From positions 40,493,501 through 40,557,500 of the forward strand of contig CM045733.1 of NCBI GenBank assembly GCA_024760905.1: a stretch of 64,000 nucleotides of DNA. The letters are read 5' to 3'. The number at the start of each line of letters is the position of its first letter. The stretch's first letter is position 1. A program made the translations under genes and the position numbers. The DNA comes from Plotosus lineatus. Its lineage: Eukaryota > Chordata > Actinopteri > Siluriformes > Plotosidae. The notes below the pieces were generated by a model, which ran no database searches, was not told the DNA's origin, and worked only from the letters and a program-made list of their open reading frames with translations. This document shows, in pieces, positions 22,694 to 33,709 of the stretch.

Positions 22694-25600
22694 AATGCAG
22701 CCATAAGGCGGGGGGGGCACTAACCAGTGTCTCTCCCCCTTATGCAGGTCCCAAGCCCAGAGAAATGCAGAGGGTTGTGTCAGGAAGGGCATCCGACATA
22801 AAACCAATGCCAAACTTTTATGATGCAAATCAGAAGTTTTACCCCCATACCGGATCGGTCGAGGCCCGGGTTAACAATGACTGCCATCAGGGATGTTAAT
22901 TAACAGGGTGCTGATGGAAATTGGACTACTGTTGGTCGAAGACGTTGAAGAAGGAGAGGCGGGAGGCGTGACCATAGGCAGAGAGAGAAGAGGAAAGGCA
23001 TTAGTCTAGGACTGAGAGTAGGGACTTTGAATGTTGGAACTATGCAAAGAAAAGGTAGAGAGCTGGCTGACATGATGCAGAGGAGGAAGGTGTGTTCTCC
23101 TGTGTGTTCAGGAGACCAGGTGAAAAGGTAGCAAAGCTAAAAGCTTAGGAGCAGGGTTTAAGCTGTTTTATTATGGTGTGGATGGGAGGAGAAATGGAGT
23201 AGGAGTCATCTTGAAGGAGGAGTTTGTCAGGAATGTTCTAGAAGTGAAAAGAGTGTCAGACAGATTGATGGGTCTCAAGTTAGAAATTGAACAGAGTGAT
23301 GAGTCTCAAGTTAGAAATTGAAGGTGTGGTGCTCAATGTTGTTAGTGCTTATACGCCACAGGCAGGATGTGAGCTAAAAGAGAAGGAGAGATTCTGGAGT
23401 GAGTTAGATGAAGTGATGCAGAGTACCTCCAGAGGTGAAAGAGTGGTCATTGGTGCAGACTTCAATGGACATGTTGGTGCAGGAAACAGAGGGGACGAGG
23501 AAGTGATGGGCAGGTTTGGTATCCAGGACAGGAACACAGAAGAACAGATGTTGATTGATTTTGCAAAAAGAATGGAAAAGGCTGTGGTGAATACTTTCTT
23601 CCAGAAGAGACATGAGCATAGGGTGACTTCTAAAAGCAGAGGTAGGAGCACACAGATAGACTACATCTTGTGTAGATGATGCAGTTTGAAGGACTGCAAA
23701 GTAGTAGTGGGTGAGAGTGTTGCCAAACAGCAGAGGATGGTAGTATGCAGAATGACGCTGATGGTGAGGAAGGTGAAGAAGGCAAAGGCAGAGCAGAATA
23801 CAAATTGGTGGAAGGTGAAAAAGGACGAGTGTTGTGTGGTCTTCAAGGAGGAGTTGAAACAGGCTTTGGGTGGCCAGGAAGTGCTTCCAAATGACTGGAC
23901 AACCACAGCAAATGTGATCAGGGACACAGGTAGGCGAGTACTTGGTGTGTCCTCTGGAAGGAAAGTATATAAGGAGACTTGGTGGTGGAATGAGGAAGTG
24001 CAGGAGTGTGTACAAAGGAAGAGGTTAGCTAAGAAGAAGTGGGACATTGAGAGGACTGAAGAGAGTAAACAGGAGTACAGGGAGACACAGCGTAAGGCAA
24101 AAGTAGCAGTGGCTAAGGCCAAAAAAATGGCGTATGATGACTTGTATGATGGGTTGGACAGTAAGGAGGGAGAAAATTATCTATACAGGTTGGCACAGCA
24201 AAGAGATAGAGATGGGAAGGATGTGCAGCAAGTTAGATTGATAAAGGGCAGAGAGTGAAATGTATTGACTGCTGACCGAAGTGTGCTGGGAAGATGGAAA
24301 GAGTACTTTGAAGAGCTGATGAATGAGGAAAATGAGAGAGAAAAAATAGTAGAAGAGGTGACCCTTGAGGAGCAGGATGTAGCAAAGATCAGTAAGGGTG
24401 AAGTGAGGAGGGCACTGAAGAGGATGAAGAATGGAAAAGCAGTTGGTCCTGATGATATACCTGTGGAGGTATGGAAGTGTCTAGGAGAGGTAGCAGTAGA
24501 TTTTCTGACAAGAACATTCAACAAGGTCATAGAGAGAGCAGATACCGGAGGAGTGGAGGAGAAGTGTGCTGGTGCCCATTTTTAAGAACAAGGGAGACGT
24601 GCAGAGTTGTGGCAACTACAGAGGGATAAAGTTGATGAGCCATATGATGAAGTTATGGGAAAGAGGAGTGGAAGCTAGACTAAGGGCAGAGGTCAGCATT
24701 TGTGAACAACAGTTTGGTTTCATGCCAAGAAAGAGCACCACAGATGCAATGTTTGCTTTGGGGATGTTAATAGAGAAGTACAGAGAAGGTCAGAGGGAAC
24801 TGCATTGTGCCTTTGTGGATCTGGAAAAAGCATATGACAGGGTGCCAAGAGAAGAACTGTGGTCTTGCATGAGGAAGTCTGGAGTGGCAGAGAAGTATGT
24901 TAGAGTGGTGCAGAACATGTATGAGAGATGTAAGACAGTGGTGAGGTGTGCTGTCGGCGTGACCGACAAATTCAAGGTGGAGGTGGGACTGCATCAAGGG
25001 TCAGCTCTGAGCCCCTTCTTGTTTGCTATGGTGATGGACAGGCTGACAGACGAGGTGAGACAAGAATCTCCATGAACTATGATGTTTGCAGATGACATTG
25101 TGATCTGTAGTGAGAGCAGAGAACAAGTGCAGGAAAATCTAGAGAGGTGGAGGTATGCCCTGGAAAGGAGGGGAATGAAGGTTAGCCTCAGAAAATCAGA
25201 ATACATGTGTATGAATGAGAAGGACCTAGGAGGAACGGTGATGTTACAAAGAAGAGAGATAATGAAGGTGGAGGATTTTAAGTACTTAGGCTCAACAATC
25301 CAGAGCAATGGAGAGTGTGGAAAAAGAGGTGAAGAAGCGTGTGCAGGCAGGCTGGAATGGTTGGAGAAAAGTGTCCGGTGTGATGTGCGATAGGAGAGTG
25401 TCAGCAAGAATGAAAGGAAAAGTGTACAAGATGGTGGTGAGGCCAGTGATGTTGTATGGCTTAGAAACTGGCGCTGAGGAAAAGGCAGGAGGCAGAGCTG
25501 GAGGTAGTGAAGATGAAAATGTTGAGGTTCTCTCTGGGAGTAACGAGGATGGATAGGATCAGAAATGAGTATATCAGAGGGACAGCCCATGTAAGATGTT

Positions 25601-25865
25601 TTGGAGACAAAGTCAGAGAGGCTAGATTAAGATGGTTTGGACATGTACAGAGGAGGAATAGTGAGTATATTGGCAGTAGGATGCTGAGGTTGGAACTACC
25701 AGGCAGAAGGCCCCGAGGAAGACCAAAGAAGAGATTTATGGATGTGGTGAAGGAAGACATGAAGGTCGTTGGAGTCAAAAAAGAAGATGCAGAGGACAGG
25801 GTGAGATGGAGGCGGATGATTTGCTGTGGCGACCCCTGAAGGGAGCAGCTGAAAGGAAAAGAAGA
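22694..25865 (+). mobile_element. RTE-type LINE, copy B, full length
   Basis: The element is bounded by a perfect 17-bp target duplication AGATAAAAATATGATGT (22677-22693 and 25866-25882). It has a 5' leader of about 300 bases with the block GGAAGGGCATCCGACATAAA at 22784-22803, an endonuclease and reverse transcriptase region, and a very short 3' end (GGCGACCCCTGAAGGG to AAGGAAAAGAAGA). The length of about 3.17 kb is normal for an RTE element. This is the reference copy for the SINE tails in this window. Confidence 0.9.
23000..25839 (+). pseudogene. RTE endonuclease-reverse transcriptase polyprotein, decayed copy B
   Basis: Endonuclease at 23000-23679 (VGTLNVGTM, VVIGADFNGHVGAGN, RSTQIDYILC; the QET box region at about 23095 is out of frame). 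Linker region 23686-24258. Reverse transcriptase 24265-25300 with [63 protein letters not shown] and the active-site MMFADDIVICSES. C-terminal domain 25308-25839 with RWFGHVQRRNSEYIG and RPRGRPKKRF. Inactivating changes: a stop at about 23677, a stop at 24256, a frameshift near 24530-24566, a stop directly before the FADD segment at 25074, and frameshifts near 25320 and 25490. Catalytic residues are mostly still legible; the copy is dead by accumulated small changes. Confidence 0.85.
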
Positions 25866-25882
25866 AGATAAAAATATGATGT

Positions 25883-26760
25883 CTAAGCCAATATAGGGGA
25901 CAGGCAAAGAGAGAGAAACAGATAGAGAAGGGGTACTGGAACACCAAGACTGAATAGTAAACAATTAAATGATGAGCATGATAACCAATTTAGCAAAGAA
26001 TATGCACTCAGAACAAGAGAACCTTAAAAAAACGGCACATCGAAAGGTCCTTGAGTGAAACCCTGAACCTTCTTGCTGTGAAGCAGCAGTAATTGCCATT
26101 GAGACCCCCATCTCTTCCAATCAGAATCCAATACAGTATTTAAATTGACCATGGTATAATTTATGTAAAAATTTAATTCTTTTAAATTTATATGACAGGG
26201 TTAATCATCATGGACATGGACTAAAAGGGATTTTTATGACTTTTTTGCATAGAAAGAAGATTGGATGGTTTTGGAAACAAGACCCACCCAAGTTATCAGT
26301 ACTGCATATGTTTATAACACATCTTTCACTGAGTTTTAAAGCAAAGATGTGTAAAGGTTTTAGTCTGTGTCATTAGGATCCAATCCTGTGGTTAAAACAG
26401 GTAAACAGTTCAGTTCTGCACAGCTCTGTAGTATTAAAGCCTATTATATCCCACAAAGACTGAAAGACTGCTTCATTAATCATTAATAATGGATGAGAAT
26501 GTAACTGGGAAAGGGTGCAGTGGTATCACAGCCATTGTAGGACTCCACACTCTTGCTCTGTCTCTGCGTGTAATTAATAGCACTTTGCTAAGAGCCATCA
26601 ACTCGCCACCTTAATGGATATGATGTTTTTCCACTGCCTCGACACACAGCTCACTACACATGGCACTTTCCATTTAGAATGCGTGTTCAGTTTGTTATTA
26701 GGTAGTGGCGTTTCTGCTCGATAAATTGGATACCAATTGGTCCCTTGTGTGAAGTAACTT

Positions 26761-26762
<2 letters not shown>
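25883..26762. other. intergenic sequence with V-SINE scrap and a conserved-looking patch
   Basis: The minus strand at 26040-26112 resembles a V-SINE head (CTTCACAGCAAGAAGGTTCA). The patch 26460-26680 (CATTAATCATTAATAATGG, GTGTAATTAATAGCACTTTG) is complex and carries several TAAT cores. No exon was seen. Confidence 0.35.
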
Positions 26763-26816
<54 letters not shown>

Positions 26817-26839
26817 ACACACACACACACACACACACA
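26763..26839. repeat. (CA)n microsatellite
   Basis: About 38 CA units with one CCC interruption near 26815. Confidence 0.97.
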
Positions 26840-27059
26840 AAACAGACACAGGTTATGGGAAATAATTCTCACTGCAACATGCACCAGAGAAAAGAATCCA
26901 ACTCCAGGAAAAGGGAAAGGAGAGAAACCTGATAATGAGATGGGGTCATAAAGAGCAGCACTACAATTGGGTTTAGACCAAGATATCTTTTATTCATCCC
27001 AGAAGGAAATATGTTTCATTAGAGAAAAGACACACTCCCATTCATGCAGAAAGAAACGT

Positions 27060-27512
27060 ATACTCAGCGGTGAGGACTGGAGTACCGGTCACAAGGTTGG
27101 CGTTTCAATTCCCACTTTCAACGGTTAACACTACTGTACCCCCAGCCAAGTGGGTTATCAAAGGCTGGCCATATATTTTACTGTATATGGTGGGGCAGTG
27201 GTGGCATAGTGGTTAAGGTGATGGGTTCCTGATCCGAAGGTCAGTGGTTCAATCCTCACTTTCAGCACCATTGGGCCCTTGAGCATGGGTATAAAAAATA
27301 GATAAGAGCATTTGCCAAATGCTGATTTTAAATGTACATGCATATTAAGGAATCATTGCTGACTTTCGTCAAGAGTAGGCCATATTTCTGCCCTGCGATG
27401 ACCTGGCGAGTTTGCCAGGGTGTATTCTGCCCCCACCCAGAGTTGGCTGTGATGGGCGCCAGCCTCCCTGGAACCCGAATTAGGATTAAATGGTTCATAA
27501 AATGAATGAATG
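27060..27512 (+). mobile_element. SINE-A with V-SINE-type tail (type 2), split by another SINE
   Basis: The head piece (B box GGCGTTTCAATTCCCAC, AGTGGGTTATCAAAGGCTGG) runs to about 27186. It resumes at about 27340 with ATCATTGCTGACTTTCGTCA and continues into the tail (GGGTGTATTCTGCCCCC, CAGCCTCCCTGGAACCC, AATGAATGAATG). Confidence 0.75.
27187..27339 (+). mobile_element. second tRNA-derived SINE nested in SINE-A
   Basis: It has its own Pol III boxes: A-box-like TGGCATAGTGGTTAAGGTG and B-box-like GGTCAGTGGTTCAATCC. TTGGGCCCTTGAGCATGGG and AAGAGCATTTGCCAAATGC follow, a wording common in fish SINEs. It interrupts the surrounding SINE-A between TATATGG and ATTAAGG. Confidence 0.7.
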
Positions 27513-29019
27513 ACAAACACTATCTATTTGTCTTTCAATCCATCCAACTATCTATCCATTAACAGAAATAATAAACGACACAGTGGTGTGATGAGGTGGA
27601 GTTAGTGTCACCCTTTTCCTGACATGATAAAGTATTCGACGTTGCCTTCCCATGCTACTCGGAAGATCCTACTTTTGATGTTGGAATTATGAGTACATCA
27701 CAAGTGCTGTATTGTTGAAGTGGAATGGAAAATGGTTGACTCAAGGTAATGTCTCAGTTCCCATAACATTTTAAATAAAATTGTAACATTGTTTACTGAT
27801 TGTAATTATGCACCCTACCACATCCAAAGCCTGCTCCTCTGTGAAGTGTGTCCATAGGTAATGCTATTTGGAGTTGTTCCTGAGCCCATGCACTGAGCTT
27901 TATGACAAAATCATGCCTGTTTTAAATGCAGTGCTGCTTGAGCGCCTAAAGATCATCGGAATCCAATACCTTTTACAGCAATTCATGCTACTGACCCACC
28001 TCCCATTGACGAAATTAGTGCAAAGTGTTCTTCCAGCTGTTTCTTTTTAAGGCCACTTTTTCAGCCTCTTTTTATTCCCATCTCAACCTTTTGGACATGT
28101 ACTACTGCCATTGAACTCAAAACAGTTTTCATAAAAATGATTGGATGCCCAGAGATGCACTATTTCAATGCTTGGTGATACGGCTAAGATGTCCTCACCT
28201 TATAGTAATTTTGCATGTATTATAGACCAACACAAATTCCTATATTAAAGGATGTAAAGGTTTTTTGAAACAAACGCTAGTGGGTTGCTGTCAAGGTACC
28301 CTGGAGTCTTTTCCCATCTTTAATGTGATATGGACTATGTGGTCAAAGTGTCACAACATGCGATATTACAGTGTACTGTATTCCAAAAGCAGGTGTAGTG
28401 TGTACTGTCATTCCTAATGAAGTATCTCCTAAAGAATATCAAGAAGGTTCCACCACATCTCGACACAAACGAATTACATAAGAACTGGTTTGGCTTTCCA
28501 GAAATGGGATGAGCTGAAATATATAACTGATAAGTTAAATATATAATATAATATAAATTATGTAAATATAATATAAATATATAACTGAAAAGCACATTCC
28601 ACTTACAACCAGAATTGCTTTATAATATACATGCCTGGGAACTGTTAGAAGAGGAACTTTAAAGAGTGGAAGTCATTTGGCATGGGTTTCTAAGAAAGAT
28701 AATATGAGGAGGTTATAAGCGAAAGAATGTCTTTGATTATAAAATGAAAAAGACAGATAACCCTGTGACAAATAAGCCAGTCAAGTGCAGTTTTGAGTTA
28801 TCTCACCTGCAACTAGAATTACTAATACGCTACCCATTCACCACTTTTGTGTAAAACACCATCTAAAATATCTGGCACAAGAGTGTAGGCTGGGGGGGTG
28901 CACCACAGCAGGAGTTGAGTTCCGCTGGACAAGAAATTATGTGTATTCACAATCTTATAAATCAACTTAGTGACTGTTACTGAAGAGAAAGTCGGAGAGA
29001 AATTCAGCATGCAGTAAAC
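27513..29019. other. AT-rich intergenic sequence, no gene seen
   Basis: No exon, transposon or tandem repeat could be supported. Short open frames lack family signatures. Confidence 0.45.
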
Positions 29020-29230
29020 CAGAAACCGGAAGTTAACACCGAAGATAACGTGTAACGGGCACTGCGAATGTGCAAGCCCAAGCTGACCAATCAACAATCA
29101 ACGACAAGTACCTACTTTCGCCTACCTCACATATTATCAGTAAGCAATAACAGCTGAACACTGTCAATCAATCAATGTGCGAGTGTGAGAATAAAGCACA
29201 GTTTGTTAGTACCGCTTCCGGTTCCTGCAC
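29020..29230 (+). promoter_or_regulatory. possible promoter with two inverted ETS-type sites
   Basis: The perfect ETS/GABP-type word ACCGGAAGT at 29025-29033 is followed 180 bases later by its inverse form GCTTCCGGT at 29214-29222. The region is richer in CpG than the DNA around it. Paired inverted ETS sites are common in housekeeping and bidirectional promoters. A possible first coding exon lies 650 bases downstream on the plus strand (29882). There is no expression evidence; this is inference from motifs. Confidence 0.35.
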
Positions 29231-29881
29231 ATGTGTTAGAACACAAACATTGACGCACAGAGAATGAATGGCTAAAATAATCATCAGCCATCCAGCCTGG
29301 ATCTGCAGCCTAATGGTCAGTACTTTTATAAAATTAATAGTATGTTTTTGTGCTGTAAATATGTATTAATATTTGTTTGTGCCTTGGAATAGATAAATAA
29401 CTTTAGCTCAATTTGTAAATGTATTTAACACATGAACTTGCAGATGTAGTTTGAAATATATTTGACAATGTTTTTGGTTGAACTATAATATTTGATTGCA
29501 GTTCACCCCTGTATAGACAGCCATTTTTTAAAGTTACAATTCTACCCACAGGTGTACCTGGTTCCCCCTAAGTGCTTAGTAAAATAATTATTAAATTGCT
29601 AAAATTATGTGAAAGATTATGTGAAAGTGTTTATAAAGTGCAAATGTTGTAAAATAGATTTAATTGTTTTTGTAAATGAACTGTAAATACATCTTTGTTA
29701 AATTGTAGTGTAACTCTGGTGCATTGAGCTTCATTAGTGTTGTATAATTGTATATCATCATTTATAAAATCTCTATGCCAATTTTAATTATGACCCAAAT
29801 TACGTATATAATTAAAACAGTTTGGTGTTCAATTTGTTCTTGTGTTTCTCTAATACTCTCCCCCCTCCATGGTCACACCAG

Positions 29882-29959
29882 CCTATGCCCTTGTGGCACA
29901 TATATTTTGAATGAACAATAATGCCCTCCAAAGGAAACGACTGTTTGGAGAACGACCAG
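29882..29959 (+). CDS. candidate 5' coding exon of an unknown host gene
   Basis: The block is preceded by a strong acceptor (TACTCTCCCCCCTCCATGGT then CACACCAG) and followed by a near-consensus donor CAG|GTAAGC. An ATG at 29921 in fair context (ACAATAATGC) opens 13 codons, MPSKGNDCLENDQ, leaving phase 0 at the donor. It lies downstream of the ETS-site region. The next exon is not identified: the exon near 32225 needs an incoming phase of 2, so at least one more exon would be required if both belong to one gene. I recognise no protein family. Confidence 0.3.
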
Positions 29960-30424
29960 GTAAGCGCCGGAATAAAATTTAAATGTTTTTGGAAACTGAC
30001 CAACAAACTAGAAGGATGATGATGAAGAAGAAAAAAGTCTTCAAGTAATTTCCTGAAGCACAATTCAAAGAAGAGCACCATAAGGCTGCTAAGCAGTCAA
30101 GAAGGAAAATACAACGCCGGCAATGATGATGAAATATTTAATAAAATAAAAATAAAATAAATAATGATAAAATGTCTCACTTCCAACCTTTGATAGGTTA
30201 TCAATGTTCTGCTGGAAATAAAATAATGGTATATGAGATTAGTAAATCATTTCATTCTGTTTTTACATTTACATTTTACACAGCATCCCAACTTTTTTTG
30301 AAATTGGTATTGAATTTTTCGTGTTCCTACCTTTACAGCCAATGTTAAAATGCATAAAACACAAATGCACGTTTGTCACCTACATAAGACTGAAATTAGT
30401 ATCAAATGATTAAAAAACAGTTCT
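29960..30424. other. candidate intron or intergenic sequence
   Basis: No further exon with consistent splice sites was found. The sequence is AT-rich. Confidence 0.35.
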
Positions 30425-30432
30425 CTTTAAAA

Positions 30433-31025
30433 CGGTGCTTTTCAAATAGTGGGGCACGGTATGATGCTAGGGCAGGCGCAGTATGATGCCCGGGAGGGGA
30501 GGGGTGATGCTGGGGGGATCGTGTATGACCATGGGGAACATCCTTTTCTGGAATTATGCATGAGAATTAAGTGTAATTTCACCTCCACTCCACTAGCTGG
30601 TAGTGGCGCTCTTTGTTGCACAATGGGTGTAGCTGTTTTTTGCATGAGCAAACAATATGAAGTGCAGTAAACAACCCCTCAAGAAAGAACACGAAAAAAA
30701 TTTCTAACAGAAACGAAGAGAAAGGTGGAGAGAGACGGAGAATGTTTTTTTTTTTATTATTATTATTTCAGGCACATTGGTGCACTTTAAATCTTTTCTA
30801 TTACAGATTAAAAAACAAAGTTAATGAAGTTTTTCTTTATTGTAAGTTGAACTATATTTCTTTCCTTTTTGTTTTTAATGTTAATAAAAATACAATGTTA
30901 TGCAGAGGTGTACTGATAGCAAAATAATACACAAATAATACTATTTATAGTCCCTCATGGGGCGGTGGGGGGCATGAAATGTTTTTTTCTTCATGGGGGG
31001 CACAGAAAATAATTGAGAAGCACTG
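30433..31025. mobile_element. hAT-type non-autonomous DNA transposon
   Basis: The perfect 8-bp duplication CTTTAAAA flanks the element (30425-30432 and 31026-31033). The termini are imperfect inverted repeats: CGGTGCTTTTCAAATAGTGG on the left against CAGTGCTTCTCAATTATTTT read inward from the right, both followed by G/C-rich GGGGC or GCCCCCC. An 8-bp target and a CAGTG-type end are hallmarks of hAT elements. At 593 bases, with no transposase frame, it depends on an autonomous relative. Confidence 0.85.
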
Positions 31026-31033
31026 CTTTAAAA

Positions 31034-31453
31034 TGACAATATATAGTACATCTATATTTTATAGTGTTTTGTTGGGAAAATATTCACAACCTTTTGGACC
31101 AGAGCAATGAATAATGATGATCTACATCACAGTAAACATTCCAACATCTAAATACTCTGCCGCTAAACCTGGCATCTAATAAACCTTGCATCATTACACT
31201 CAGGAGAGTGGCTTTAAATGCACTGTTTAAGCCCAGAAGTCTGTGTGGAATATTGGTATTTTTACTCTTTTTTTTTTTTTATGAGAACACGGCCACCTGA
31301 CAGAAATACATCCAGATGTTTGCCATTTATGAGAATCCAGTAGAAATATTGATTTATAAAATCGTGCAGCACTGAATATAAGGGAAATTGATGGACAAAA
31401 ACAATGAAAGACGAAGAAGCTCACAACATACAATAAATTAAATATTATTTTAT
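31034..31453. other. intergenic sequence, no gene seen
   Basis: No exon or repeat recognised apart from a T13 run near 31270. Confidence 0.4.
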
Positions 31454-31802
31454 GATTCTTCTTTTCCTTTCGGCTTTTCCCTTTTTCAGGGGTCGCCACA
31501 GCGAATCATCTGATTCGCATGTTTGATTTGGCATAGGTTTTTACGTCAGATGCCATTCCTGACACAACCCTTTAGAAAGAGGCAGAAACACGCTGACGGC
31601 TTTGCAGCTACTCTTTACGAAAGTCAGCAATGGTTCTTTTACATGAACCTCTCAGCATAGACAGTGAAAGACATGGCCGGCCTTTGATAACACAGTTATT
31701 TGCACTGGGGGACAGTGAAAACCTTGTGGAGAGTGGGACTCGAACCCCCCAACCTTAGGATCAGCGTCCCAGTGCCCTTTCCCACCGGGCCACCACTGTC
31801 CC
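31454..31802 (-). mobile_element. SINE-A with RTE-derived tail (type 1)
   Basis: Minus strand from 31802: head with GGTGGCCCGGTGGGAAAG and B box GGTTCGAGTCCCAC-like (GGGGTTCGAGTCCCACTC), body, RTE 5'-like block (TCAGGAATGGCATCTGACG), RTE 3'-like block (GATTCGCTGTGGCGACCCC) and the end CCGAAAGGAAAAGAAGAATC. Confidence 0.85.
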
Positions 31803-31884
31803 TATGGTACCTCAATAGTGCTATATAGTTAATTTTGGCTGTAAATGTCTCAGTTGTCTTCATGAATATGCATGAATGAATATG

Positions 31885-32206
31885 GGCGGCACGGTGGCAT
31901 AGTGCTAAGCACCTCTGCCTCAGAGTAAAGAAGGTTTTGGGTCTGTTTCCAGTTCATTCATTTCTGTGTGGAGCTTGCACGCCCTCCCTGTGCGCTTGGG
32001 TCTCCCCCTGGGCTCCCCGGCCTTTTCCCACAGTCCAAAAACAAACATGCACAGTGGGGCAACTGGTGTGTTTCTGACCTGCAACGGCCTGGCGCACCGT
32101 CCAGGGTGTACCCTACACCCGCCCAGAGCCAGCCAAGATGGACACCAGCCTTCTTGCAGCCCTAATTAGGATTAATTAGTTTAGAAAATGAATGAATGAA
32201 TGAATT
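31885..32206 (+). mobile_element. V-SINE, complete
   Basis: Starts GGGCGGCACGGTGGCATAGT. Core TTTCTGTGTGGAGCTTGCAC, then CCCACAGTCCAAAAACAAAC, CCAGGGTGTACCCTACACCC, and the tail CCTAATTAGGATTAATTAG ending in (AATG)n. It abuts the candidate exon that begins near 32225. Confidence 0.85.
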
Positions 32207-32224
32207 GAACCACTTCGCTAATAG

Positions 32225-32379
32225 TATCAGAAAAATACACCAAGCATATGAATCAAAAATCAATGAAGATGTGAAAACTACTCTGAAGTCTTTATTGAGA
32301 TATGCGTACAATAAAACTGAAGTACAACAGAGAATTGGTGAGTTAATTAGTATTGCAGCCAAAGAAGGTCAATATAAAG
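32225..32379 (+). CDS. candidate coding exon X1 of an unknown host gene
   Basis: The frame reads IRKIHQAYESKINEDVKTTL, then KSLLRYAYNKTEVQQRIGEL and ISIAAKEGQYK: lysine/glutamate-rich, helix-forming and coiled-coil-like. It ends at a good donor AAAG|GTATGG, leaving one base of a codon (phase 1). The acceptor is weak: AATAG at 32224 or ATCAG at 32230, lying just after a V-SINE tail. The outgoing phase matches the acceptor of exon X2 (35297). There is no family match; the call rests on codon content and phase agreement with X2 and X3. Confidence 0.4.
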
Positions 32380-32419
32380 GTATGGGTGTGAATAATAAAT
32401 ATTATATGTAATTATCATA

Positions 32420-32730
32420 GTGGCATCATGGCTCAGTGGTTAGCACATCCGCCTCACATGTTCGTCTGTGTTTGTGTGGGTTTTCTGCGGGTACTCCAGT
32501 TTCCTCCCACAGTCCAAAAACATATACAGTCGGCTAATTGGCTGTCCCAAATCACTCCCAGCTGTGAGTGGGAGTATGAATGATTGTATGAATGTTGGCC
32601 CTGCAATTGCCTGGCTAGCTGTCCAGGGTGTGCCCTGCCTTGAGAGTCGACTGAAATGGGCGCTAGCCTCCCTGTGACCCTAATTAGGTTTAAGCGATTC
32701 AGAAAATGAATGATTGAATGAATGATTGTT
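32420..32730 (+). mobile_element. V-SINE
   Basis: Head TGGCTCAGTGGTTAGCAC, CCTCCCACAGTCCAAAAACA, AATTGGCTGTCCCAAATCAC, then the tail CAGGGTGTGCCCTGCC to CGATTCAGAAAATGAATG. Part of the head after CGCCTCACATG is missing. Confidence 0.8.
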
Positions 32731-32856
32731 CAGGCCAGATATTTTACCACTAAGAAGTCTTGATGTTATGTTTACTGTACAGAAATTATTTGATGATATT
32801 TAATCATAAAAATATATATCAAGGCTTCTTAGTTGTAAAATATCTGGTTCTGAACA

Positions 32857-32935
32857 TTCATTCATTCATTTTCTAAATTGCTTAAGTCTAATGAGGGTCA
32901 CAGGGAGGCTAGCACCCATCTCAGCCGACTTCTCC
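32857..32935 (-). mobile_element. V-SINE tail fragment
   Basis: Minus-strand tail only: GAGATGGGTGCTAGCCTCCC, then CATTAGACTTAAGCAATTTAG and (AATG)n. Confidence 0.75.
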
Positions 32936-33335
32936 ATCTCGCCGCAGCACATGCGCTTGTTGTTTATTTTGTTTGGTTTCATCACCTAGAAGAAAAAATT
33001 TCAGGTGGAAGCAGTTGTTGACTTTTCATTCAGCTGAATGTGAATTCAAATCAGGAAACCTGAAAAGCTCTGGTGAATAAATAATAAGAAAAAAGAATTC
33101 CATGTTTTGTTCCCATTCCTTTTAGGGTGAATTTTTATTAACACTACGTAAAAACCTACGCCAAATCAAACATGCGAATCATTCGCTGTGGCGACCCCTG
33201 ATAAAGGGAAAAAGAAGAAATGAAATCCCTCTCTCTCTTTAACTCAACACAGTGCATTGTGGGTTTTCAGTGGCACATTTTATGTGCTAATGTGACAAAT
33301 TATTAACACAGTGACAAAGAACACAAAAATACAAG
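32930..33335 (+). repeat. unclassified interspersed repeat, copy 1 (filled site)
   Basis: Matches the complement of 53850-54152 for about 300 bases. Shared words are GACTTCTCCATCTC, GCGCTTGTTGTTT, TCATTCAGCTGAATGTGAAT, CACAGTGCATTGTGGGTTTT and GTGACAAAGAACAC. Between AACACT and AACTCAACAC this copy contains a SINE-A tail (33145-33240) that the other copy lacks. The class is unknown; no coding frame. Confidence 0.7.
33145..33240 (+). mobile_element. SINE-A type 1 tail fragment
   Basis: Contains only the end of the RTE 5'-like block (ACGTAAAAACCTACGCCAAA) and the RTE 3'-like block (ATTCGCTGTGGCGACCCCTG) with a GAAGAAATG end. Extremely 5'-truncated. The empty site is preserved near 53930. Confidence 0.8.
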
Positions 33336-33337
33336 AA

Positions 33338-33402
33338 CACAATAATAAAAAAATATTATTATTATTATCACTATTACTACTACTAATAATAATAATAATA
33401 AT
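33338..33402. repeat. (TTA)n/(TAA)n microsatellite, interrupted
   Basis: ATT and TAA units separated by a short ACTACTACT stretch. Confidence 0.85.
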
Positions 33403-33696
33403 AAATTATTTTCTAAGCTGCTTAATCCTATATAGGGTCACAGGGAGGCTGGCGCCCATCTCAGTCGACTCTCAGGGCAGGGCACACCCTGGACACTTCG
33501 CCAGGCAATTGCAGGGCCAACAGTCACACAACCATCATACTCCCACTTACAGCTAGCGGTGATTTGGAACAGCCAATTAGCCTATTGTATATGTTTTTGG
33601 ACTGTGGGAGGAAACCGGAGTACCCGCAGGAAACCCACACAAACACGGAAGAACATCTGAGGAGGATGTGCTAACCACTGGGCCATCATGCCACCA
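33403..33696 (-). mobile_element. V-SINE, nearly complete
   Basis: Minus strand: GGTGGCATGATGGCCCAGTG head, CGTGTTTGTGTGGGTTTCCT, CCCACAGTCCAAAAACATAT, CCAGGGTGTGCCCTGCCC and the tail CCTATATAGGATTAAGCAGC. Confidence 0.8.
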
Positions 33697-33709
33697 TAAT
33701 AATTCTTCT

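Noticed and set aside
22694..25865. Possible host gene similar to proteins often labelled craniofacial development protein 2-like in fish
   Set aside because: The reading is an RTE LINE endonuclease-reverse transcriptase with target duplication, stops and two further copies in the window.
31968..32169. Pro/Ser-rich small proteins at 31966-32169
   Set aside because: They lie wholly inside a V-SINE.
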